This document shows positions 1-7,400 of a stretch of DNA of 8,818 nucleotides, one piece after another. Position numbers and translations under genes: made by a program. The stretch lies in contig DIMT01000014.1 of assembly GCA_002425705.1 (NCBI GenBank), positions 44,823-53,640 on the forward strand, in the 5' to 3' direction. Source of the stretch: Firmicutes bacterium UBA5559. Lineage in GTDB: Bacteria; Bacillota; Clostridia; Peptostreptococcales; Anaerovoracaceae. Below the pieces are notes generated by a model that saw only the letters and a list, made by a program, of their open reading frames with translations, was not told the origin of the DNA and made no database searches. Within the stretch, counting starts at the first letter, position 1; each line of letters begins with the position of its first letter.

Positions 1-1160
1 TCATCGAACCCATCAAGGAAGCCACGGAAGTACTGAAATACATGGCAGAAGGAAACCTGCAGGTCATGATGCTGGGCTCCTACCAGGGAGACCACGCGGT
101 CATCAAGGAAGCGCTGAACAGCACCCTGATGAACCTGGGCACCTACGTCAGCGACATCTCCAGGATCTTATCGGAGATCAGCGCTGGCAACCTGGACCTT
201 TCTGTCACCGTCGACTACAAGGGAGACTTCTCGGAAATCAAGGATTCCCTGAGTCAGATCATCGGCTCCCTTTCCCAGGTGATGGGAGATATCGGGGAAG
301 CGGCTGATCAGGTAGCCTCCGGATCCCGTCAGGTATCCGACGGCAGCCAGGCCCTGTCCCAGGGCTCCACGGAGCAGGCCAGCTCCATCCAGGAACTGAC
401 CGCCTCCATTGCCGAAGTAGCCTCCCAGACCAAACAGAACGCGGTGAACGCGGGGCAGGCCAGCCAGCTGGCATCCATGGCCCGGGAAAGCGCCGAAAAG
501 GGCAACGACCAGATGAAGGGAATGCTGTCCTCCATGGAGGCCATCAACGAGTCCTCCGCCAACATCTCCAAGATCATCAAGGTCATCGACGACATCGCCT
601 TCCAGACCAACATCCTGGCCCTGAACGCTGCGGTGGAAGCAGCCAGAGCCGGCCAGCACGGCAAGGGCTTTGCGGTAGTAGCAGAAGAAGTCCGTAACCT
701 GGCAGCCAGGAGCGCTGCAGCAGCAAGGGAGACCACCGACCTGATCGAGGGCTCCATCCGGAAGGTTCAGGACGGCACCAAGATTGCCAATGACACTGCT
801 TCCGCCCTGGAAGAAATCGTGGCGGGCGTAGAGAAAGCCGCTGAACTGGTGGAAGGGATCGCCGAAGCCTCCAACGAACAGGCCTCCGGCATTGCCCAGA
901 TCAACAAAGGGATCGAGCAGGTCTCCCAGGTGGTCCAGAACAACTCGGCCACCGCCGAAGAGAGCGCCGCAGCCAGCGAAGAGCTGTCCAGCCAGGCAGA
1001 GCTGCTGAAGGAAATGGTGAGCCGTTTCAAAGTGAACAAGAGCATTAAGGCTCTGGGCACCGGGGAACCCCGGATGCTGACCGGGAAGGCCCAGCCGGGA
1101 CCGGCCCTGTCCGAAAGCCCCAGGATCCTGCTGGATGATTCGGAATTTGATAAGTATTAA
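1..1160 (+). CDS. Methyl-accepting chemotaxis protein, C-terminal part (receptor A; 5' end outside window)
   Basis: This is the cytoplasmic end of a chemoreceptor that would control the CheA kinase at the inner face of the membrane. The reading frame is open from the left edge (first full codon at position 3, IEPIKEATEVLKYMAEG), so the ATG at 42 is an internal methionine and not the start. Visible parts, in order: two HAMP-like units, an MCP four-helix bundle whose hairpin tip reads FQTNILALNAAVEAARAG, the second helix with methylation-type pairs (SATAEESAAA), and a flexible tail ending in EFDKY. From the first methionine it matches receptor C at 360 of 372 residues with no gaps, so the missing N-terminus probably also has a membrane sensor and HAMP array. 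The TAA stop is followed at once by the ribosome binding site of receptor B, implying an operon. Identification as an MCP is certain; the ligand is unknown. Confidence 0.96.
   Translation, partial: IEPIKEATEVLKYMAEGNLQVMMLGSYQGDHAVIKEALNSTLMNLGTYVSDISRILSEISAGNLDLSVTVDYKGDFSEIKDSLSQIIGSLSQVMGDIGEAADQVASGSRQVSDGSQALSQGSTEQASSIQELTASIAEVASQTKQNAVNAGQASQLASMARESAEKGNDQMKGMLSSMEAINESSANISKIIKVIDDIAFQTNILALNAAVEAARAGQHGKGFAVVAEEVRNLAARSAAAARETTDLIEGSIRKVQDGTKIANDTASALEEIVAGVEKAAELVEGIAEASNEQASGIAQINKGIEQVSQVVQNNSATAEESAAASEELSSQAELLKEMVSRFKVNKSIKALGTGEPRMLTGKAQPGPALSESPRILLDDSEFDKY
1..1160 (+). repeat. Long direct repeat of MCP output module, copy 1
   Basis: This stretch aligns without any gap to 3048-4207 and 6587-7746. 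Bases 918-1144 are identical to 7504-7730 (227 bp), and 567-661 are identical to 3614-3708 (95 bp). At protein level it matches copy 3 at 360 of 372 residues from the first methionine. Confidence 0.93.
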
Positions 1161-1166
1161 AGGAGG
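1161..1166 (+). promoter_or_regulatory. Ribosome binding site of receptor B
   Basis: AGGAGG begins on the base directly after the TAA of receptor A and lies 5 nt before the ATG at 1172. It fixes the start of receptor B and suggests translation of B from the same transcript as A. The spacing is slightly short but normal. Confidence 0.9.
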
Positions 1167-1171
1167 CAAGG

Positions 1172-4100
1172 ATGCAGAGATTTAACAGGGGATCGATCGG
1201 CACGAAACTGACTATCGTGCTGATCCTGTCCATACTGGTCAGTACCACAACCATTGGGGTATTCAGTTATTTCAACCTCAAGGAAGGAGCCTTGGAACAG
1301 GCCGGAGAAAAGGTTATGGCCATTGCCAATACGGTGGCTTCCGGTATCGACGGAGACAAGCTGGCAGAATACCATATGACCGGTCAGGAAGATGACTATT
1401 TCAATGAAAAAGTCGCTTTCATGAGTGAAATCAAAAAACGAAACGGATTGGTTTACCTGTATTCCTTTGTGGAGGATGGGGACAATTACAAATTGATTAT
1501 TTCCGGCTATCTGGATGGTGAAGACCGCTCAGCCTGGGGGTTCCTGGGCTATACGGATCCCAAGGATATTTATTCAGAGGAGCCGGCCCTGGTTCTTCAG
1601 GACGGAATCAGCCGATATACCAAGCCCCAGGATTATGGAGAGCCCTTTGGCATACTGGTATCCGGCTTTGCTCCCATTAAGGATTCCCAGGGTAACGTAG
1701 TGGGTTTGGTAGGAAATGAAGTCAGCGTAGAAGAGCAGATTGCCAAGGCCAATCGGATCATACCCATTGTTGCCATCATGGTATTGGTGGCCACCGCCCT
1801 TCTTTCCCTGATAGCCATCACCCTGATCCGCAAAATGATCACCAGGCCCCTGAAGGATATCGCAGAGGCTTCCAAAGTACTGAAGCTGGGGGATACGGAT
1901 CTGCCCATTGACGAAGGGATTCTGAAGCGGGACGATGAAATCGGCATGATAGCGGAGGTTTTTCAGGATATCTCCCATCACATCCGGGAACAGGCCGAGG
2001 TTGCCCAGCATATCGCAGACGGGGATGTGACCATTGAGATCCATCCCAAATCCGAGAAGGATGTACTGGGTCACAGCATGAAATCGGTTGTGGATAAGCT
2101 GCGGGGACTGCTGGCGGAAACGGAAAAGCTGACGGAAGCTGCTGCCGAAGGGAATCTGGATGTCCGAGGCGATACGGAATCCTTCCACGGAGCTTATGGT
2201 TCTATCATAACCGGATTCAACAATACCCTGAACGCCATCGTAGAGCCCCTTTCCGTTGCCGGGGATTATATCCGGCAGGTGGCCCGGGGCGACGAGCTGT
2301 CCCAGATGGACAATGCCTATAAAGGTGCCTATGGGGTTCTGATCGACGACCTGAACGAGGTGGGCAGGTCTCTCAATACCTTGCTGTCAGAAGCCGGACA
2401 GCTGACAGAAGCAGCCGCCGAGGGGCAACTGGATTACCGGGCGGACCTGAGCAAGCTCCAGGGAGGCTATGCCGGTATCATCGGCGGAGTCAACAAGGCT
2501 CTGGATGCGCTGATCGATCCCTTGTATGTAGCAGCCCAATACATTGAACAGATTGGACGGGGAGAGGTTCCCAAGCCTATCACCGAAGAATACAAGGGCG
2601 GGTTCAACGACATCAAGAACAGCATCAATTCCTGCATCGAAGGATTGGGCGCCCTGGAAGAGGGAGCCCGGGTCATGGGCCTCATGAGCCTCAACGACTA
2701 TTCTCAGGATATGCAGGGAGAATACCAGGGACTGTATCAGGAACTGGCAAAATCCGTTAACATGGTCAACTACCGCATTCGAAGAATCATGGAAATCATG
2801 ACTCATGTGGCGGCTGGAGACCTGTCGGATCTGCAGAACATCATTGATGGGGGCAAGCGAAGCGAAGGGGACAAACTGGTTCCCACCCTGATCCTGATGA
2901 TTGAAAGCATCAAGGCCTTGGTGGAAGAAACCGATCTTCTGGTGGCAGCAGCGGTGGACGGAAAACTGAAGACCAGAGCCGACGCAGGCCGGCACCAGGG
3001 AGACTTCCGTAAAATCGTCGAAGGCATCAACAGCACCCTGGATGCGGTCATCGAACCCATTGAGGAAGCTACCGATGTACTGAAGCACATGGCGGAAGGA
3101 AATCTGCAGGTGATGGTCCTGGGAGCTTACCAGGGAGATCACGCGATTATCAAGGAAGCTCTCAACGATACCCTGATGAATCTTGGGACCTATGTCACCG
3201 ACATTTCCCGAAAGCTTTCGGAAATCGGCAACGGCAACCTGGATCTGACCATCGATGTGGACTACAAAGGAGATTTCTCCGAGATCAAGGATTCCCTGAC
3301 CCAGATCATCGGCTCCCTGAGCCAGGTTATGGGAGATATCAGTGAAGCGGCCGACCAGGTGGCCTCCGGTTCAAGGCAGGTTTCTGACGGAAGTCAGGCA
3401 CTGTCCCAGGGATCCACGGAACAGGCCAGCTCCATTCAGGAACTGACCGCGTCTATTGCAGAAGTAGCTTCCCAGACCAAGCAGAACGCGGTCAATGCGG
3501 GGCAGGCCAGCCAGCTGGCATCCACTGCCCGGGACAACGCAGAAAAGGGCAACCAGCAGATGAAATCCATGCTGGACTCTATGACTGAAATCAATGAATC
3601 TTCCGCCAATATATCCAAGATCATCAAGGTCATCGACGACATCGCCTTCCAGACCAACATCCTGGCCCTGAACGCTGCGGTGGAAGCAGCCAGAGCCGGC
3701 CAGCACGGTAAGGGATTTGCTGTAGTGGCAGAAGAAGTGCGGAATCTGGCAGCCCGAAGTGCCGCCGCTGCCCGGGAGACTACGGATTTGATCGAAGGCT
3801 CCATTCATAAGGTCCAGGCTGGGACGAAGATCGCCAATGAAACGGCCTCGGCCCTGGAAGAAATCGTGGATGGTGTGGAAAAGGCCGCTTCCCTGGTGGT
3901 AGGCATCGCCGAAGCTTCCAACGAACAAGCCTCCGGCATCGCCCAGATCAACAAGGGGATCGAGCAGGTTTCTCAGGTGGTCCAGAACAACTCGGCTACT
4001 GCCGAAGAAAGTGCAGCGGCCAGCGAAGAGCTGTCCAGCCAGGCAGAGCTGCTGAAGGAAATGGTGGGGCGGTTCAAACTGAACCGAACCGTTAAAGCCC

Positions 4101-4207
4101 TGGGCACCGGGGAACCCCGGATGCTGACCGGGAAGGCCCAGCCGGGTCCGGCCCTCAGTGAGAGCCCCAGAATTCTGCTGGACGACGCGGAGTTTGATAA
4201 GTATTAA
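1172..4207 (+). CDS. Transmembrane poly-HAMP methyl-accepting chemotaxis protein with Cache-like sensor (receptor B)
   Basis: A chemoreceptor of 1011 residues, about twice the length of E. coli Tsr. Membrane segments lie at about 11-33 and 197-219. Between them is a domain of about 160 residues resembling a single Cache sensor (GLVYLYSFV near 92, then FAPIKDSQGNVVGLVG at 166-181); its ligand is unknown. A canonical HAMP follows (P226, DEIG 255-258), then about ten more HAMP-like helix-connector-helix units to about 720. Two of these show a 91-residue spacing (VAGDYI at 362, VAAQYI at 453); the region 496-590 is more divergent (GKRSEGDKLVP at 561-571). The MCP domain has candidate methylation residues E750, E757, E764 and E946 and a hairpin tip at about 821-863. 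From my memory of Tsr, these align with Q297, E304, Q311 and E493 with no net gap, indicating the short 36-heptad class. The tail of about 35 residues ends in EFDKY. The stop is doubled (TAATAA), and a hairpin follows 57 nt later. Confidence 0.95.
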   Translation: MQRFNRGSIGTKLTIVLILSILVSTTTIGVFSYFNLKEGALEQAGEKVMAIANTVASGIDGDKLAEYHMTGQEDDYFNEKVAFMSEIKKRNGLVYLYSFVEDGDNYKLIISGYLDGEDRSAWGFLGYTDPKDIYSEEPALVLQDGISRYTKPQDYGEPFGILVSGFAPIKDSQGNVVGLVGNEVSVEEQIAKANRIIPIVAIMVLVATALLSLIAITLIRKMITRPLKDIAEASKVLKLGDTDLPIDEGILKRDDEIGMIAEVFQDISHHIREQAEVAQHIADGDVTIEIHPKSEKDVLGHSMKSVVDKLRGLLAETEKLTEAAAEGNLDVRGDTESFHGAYGSIITGFNNTLNAIVEPLSVAGDYIRQVARGDELSQMDNAYKGAYGVLIDDLNEVGRSLNTLLSEAGQLTEAAAEGQLDYRADLSKLQGGYAGIIGGVNKALDALIDPLYVAAQYIEQIGRGEVPKPITEEYKGGFNDIKNSINSCIEGLGALEEGARVMGLMSLNDYSQDMQGEYQGLYQELAKSVNMVNYRIRRIMEIMTHVAAGDLSDLQNIIDGGKRSEGDKLVPTLILMIESIKALVEETDLLVAAAVDGKLKTRADAGRHQGDFRKIVEGINSTLDAVIEPIEEATDVLKHMAEGNLQVMVLGAYQGDHAIIKEALNDTLMNLGTYVTDISRKLSEIGNGNLDLTIDVDYKGDFSEIKDSLTQIIGSLSQVMGDISEAADQVASGSRQVSDGSQALSQGSTEQASSIQELTASIAEVASQTKQNAVNAGQASQLASTARDNAEKGNQQMKSMLDSMTEINESSANISKIIKVIDDIAFQTNILALNAAVEAARAGQHGKGFAVVAEEVRNLAARSAAAARETTDLIEGSIHKVQAGTKIANETASALEEIVDGVEKAASLVVGIAEASNEQASGIAQINKGIEQVSQVVQNNSATAEESAAASEELSSQAELLKEMVGRFKLNRTVKALGTGEPRMLTGKAQPGPALSESPRILLDDAEFDKY
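2255..2800 (+). repeat. Degenerate 273-bp HAMP-pair repeats in receptor B
   Basis: Two consecutive coding units of 91 residues (362-452 and 453-543) correspond in position to the clear tandem repeats of receptor C. The unit starts align (VAGDYI and VAAQYI, each followed by an RG[DE] turn), but the rest has diverged strongly. The spacing to the matching EATDVL at 632 is 179 rather than 182 residues, showing a 3-residue loss. I judge these to be older copies of the same HAMP-pair module. Confidence 0.6.
3048..4207 (+). repeat. Long direct repeat of MCP output module, copy 2
   Basis: Gap-free homologue of 1-1160 and 6587-7746, and the most diverged of the three (339 of 372 residues shared with copy 1). 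It shares a 95-bp identical tract with copy 1 at the hairpin tip. Bases 3467-3501 are identical to 7006-7040 of copy 3 where copy 1 differs. Confidence 0.93.
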
Positions 4208-4263
4208 TAACCGTAATTGCTTCAAGCTATCCCTTCGATTGCTGAGAAGGAATTGAAGAACTT

Positions 4264-4300
4264 GGAAGACTATGGTTTAACCATGGTCTTCCGAACTTTT
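4264..4300 (+). terminator. Rho-independent terminator after receptor B
   Basis: GGAAGAC (4264-4270) pairs with GTCTTCC (4286-4292). Inside it, one T-G wobble and ATGGT/ACCAT extend the stem to 13 pairs around a 3-nt loop (TTA). GAACTTTT follows, giving a short T run. The position, just after the A-B pair and before an AT-rich leader, suggests that A-B and C are separate transcription units. The T run is short, so termination may be incomplete. Confidence 0.7.
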
Positions 4301-4461
4301 GGGTAAGCCTTCTTCCAGAAGAATTTGTCGAAAAAAAATGCCTAAAAATAAGCAGATTGATTGTATAGGGACTTCAGAAAAAAACAAAAGACCCGATATT
4401 AATACTATCAAATTACTTTAAATTAAAATTTATATGCAAAAAAGAATGGAAGGGATTCCTT
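4301..4461 (+). promoter_or_regulatory. AT-rich leader and probable promoter region of receptor C
   Basis: No gene is seen here. The stretch is much more AT-rich than the flanking coding DNA (only 11 G or C in 4381-4440), as expected for a promoter region. CCCGATAT at 4392-4399 resembles the -10 of flagellar sigma factors (sigma-D/sigma-28 type, GCCGATAT), which often drive MCP genes, but I find no TAAA -35 at 14-16 nt upstream. No convincing housekeeping -35/-10 pair stands out either. A ribosome binding site, GGAAGG (4448-4453), lies 8 nt before the ATG at 4462. The promoter region is likely from context; the sigma factor is not settled. Confidence 0.45.
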
Positions 4462-7400
4462 ATGAAACTGAATTTATCAAAGAAAATGGCTTTGCTTTTC
4501 GGTACCTTGATTGTTGTTATCTGCCTTGCCTTGGGTCTGGTCTCTGTAAATATGGCTTCTAATGCCGTACTGACAGAAAAGGAAACAATGATGCAGGCGT
4601 ATGCTCATTCAAGTGCCAACTACTTTACCCAGGCAATGGAGCGAAATTTAGCAGTACTGAATGAAGTAGCCTCTCGTGCCAGGACCATCACCATGGACTG
4701 GGAGACTCAGCGGACGTCCCTTGCCCCGGATGTGGATCGCTTGGGTTATCTGGATATGGCTGTAGTCTCTCCGGATGGAACCGCCCGTTATATCATCAGC
4801 GGGGAAGAAGCCAACCTGGGGGATCGGGCTTATATCAAGAAGGCCTTGTCCGGACAAGCCAACGTATCAGATGTTCTGATCAGCAAGGTCACTGGTCAGC
4901 CGGTGGTCATGGAAGCAGCGCCTATCGTGTCCCAGGGACAAGTAGTAGGCGTACTCTTGGGCCGCCGGGATGGCAATTTCCTGAGTACCATTACCGATGA
5001 TATGGGGATGGGGGAGCGAGGCTACGCTTTCATATTGGGTGCAGACACTACTTTGTATGCTCATCCTAATAAGGATTTGGTATTAGAACAGAAGAACGTT
5101 ATGGCTGATGTGGAAAACGATGGAAGCCTGAAGAACTTTGGACTTGCCCTTCAGGAGCTTGGTCTTGGAAATGCAGGAATGGCTAACTACGAATTCGATG
5201 GCGAGCACAGGATGACAGCAATACAGCCTATTGAAGGGACCACCTGGAGCATCGGCATCGGCAACTATGAATGCGATGTGCTTGCGAGTGTCAACGCTCT
5301 GCGGAACGTTCTGGTCATCGTTGCTCTGATTGCCTCTCTATTTGGTTTAGCAGCAGCCTTCTTTATCGGCGGAATCATCAGCCGTCCCATCCGACATCTG
5401 CGGGATATGGCCCGTAAATTGGCGATAGGCGATGTGAACGTCAAAACCGAAACCAAACTGAAGGATGAAATCGGGGAACTGACTCTGGCCTTCGGGGAAA
5501 TGACGGACAACATCCGGCTCCAGTCTGAAGCGGCCCAGCGAATTGCCCAGGGAGATCTGGACCTGAACATCCAGCCCCGGTCTGAAGCGGACGTACTGGG
5601 AATCAGCATGGTATCGGTGATCAATACGCTGAAGGACCTGGTTGCAGAAGCAGGAATGCTTTCCGGCGCAGCGGTCCGGGGGGAACTGTCCGCCCGTGGA
5701 GATGCCGCCCGTTTCAGCGGTGGCTATCAGGAAATCGTGCTGGGAGTCAACAACACCCTGGATGCGGTCATCGGACCTCTGAACGTGGCTGCCGACTATG
5801 TGGACCGGATAAGCAAGGGAGACATCCCGGAAAAGATCACCGATGAATACAATGGAGATTTCAATACCATTAAGAACAACCTGAATACCTGTATCGATGC
5901 GGTAAACGAACTGGTGGCCGACGCCGCCATGCTGGCAGAAGCCGCGGTGGAAGGCCGTCTGGCTACAAGGGCCGATGCGGAGAAGCACGGCGGTGATTTC
6001 CGAAAGATCGTAGAGGGGGTCAACGATACCCTGGATGCAGTCATCGATCCGCTGAATGTAGCGGCCGAGTATGTAGCCCGGATCAGCCGGGGAGACATCC
6101 CGGAAAAGATCACCGACGAATACAACGGAGATTTCAATACCATCAAGAACAACCTGAACACCTGCATCGATGCGGTAAACGAACTGGTAGCCGACGCTGC
6201 CATGTTGGCAGAAGCCGCCGCCACCGGCCGTCTTGGGACCCGGGCTGATGCAGAGAAGCACGGGGGGGATTTCCGAAGGATCGTGGAGGGGGTCAACGAT
6301 ACCCTGGATGCGGTCATTGGACCTCTCAATGTGGCCGCCGAGTACGTAGCCCGGATCAGCCGGGGAGACATCCCGGAAAAGATCACCGATTCCTACAATG
6401 GGGATTTCAACACCATCAAGAACAACCTGAACACCTGCATTGAAGCGGTGGAAGCCATGGTGACTGACGCGGCCATGCTGGCCAGAGCCGCCGTGGAAGG
6501 CCGTCTGGATACCCGGGCAGAGGCCGCCAGGCATCAGGGAGACTTCCGGCGAATCGTCGAAGGAGTCAATGAGACCCTGGATGCGGTCATCGAACCCATC
6601 AAGGAAGCTACCGAAGTCCTGAAATACATGGCCGAAGGCAACCTGCAGGTCATGATGCTGGGCTCCTATCAGGGAGACCATGCGGTCATCAAGGAGGCCC
6701 TCAACACCACCCTGATGAACCTGGGCACCTACGTCAGCGACATCTCCAGGATCCTGTCGGAGATCAGCGCTGGCAACCTGGACCTGTCCGTCACCGTCGA
6801 CTACAAGGGAGATTTCTCGGAAATCAAGGATTCTCTGATCCAGATCATCGGCTCCCTTTCCCAGGTCATGGGGGATATCGGCGAAGCGGCCGATCAGGTA
6901 GCCTCCGGATCGAGACAGGTATCCGACGGCAGCCAGGCCCTGTCCCAGGGCTCCACGGAGCAGGCCAGCTCCATCCAGGAACTGACTGCCTCTATTGCGG
7001 AGATCGCTTCCCAGACCAAGCAGAACGCGGTCAATGCGGGACAAGCCAGCCAGCTGGCGGCTACGGCCCGGGAAAGCGCGGAAAAGGGCAACGACCAGAT
7101 GAAGGGAATGCTGTCCTCCATGGAGGCCATCAACGAGTCCTCGGCCAACATTTCGAAGATCATCAAGGTCATCGACGACATCGCCTTCCAGACCAACATC
7201 CTGGCCCTCAACGCCGCCGTGGAAGCAGCCAGAGCCGGCCAGCACGGCAAGGGCTTTGCGGTAGTAGCAGAAGAAGTCCGGAACCTGGCAGCCCGGAGCG
7301 CGGCAGCAGCAAGGGAGACCACCGACCTGATCGAAGGCTCCATCCAGAAGGTTCAGGACGGTACTAGAATCGCCCATGCCACCGCTTCCGCCCTGGAAGA

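Noticed and set aside
42..44. ATG at 42 as the start of receptor A
   Set aside because: The frame is open upstream to the edge, and the upstream residues match receptor C in the middle of its HAMP array, with no ribosome binding site needed. The gene is cut by the window, not short.
168..1169. Long - strand open frames opposite the MCP modules (also around 3371-4225)
   Set aside because: The same shadow recurs at the equivalent place opposite each MCP copy, and it has no recognisable domain. It follows from the conserved coding sequence on the + strand.
4208..4263. Possible small gene or second hairpin in the gap after receptor B
   Set aside because: No start with a ribosome binding site and a sensible frame is present, and the only additional pairings (such as CCTTC with GAAGG at 4232-4250) are too short to support a structure.
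5785..6603. Repeat array as a CRISPR or non-coding satellite
   Set aside because: The period is 273 bp with no spacers, stays in one reading frame, and encodes a recognisable HAMP-like module.
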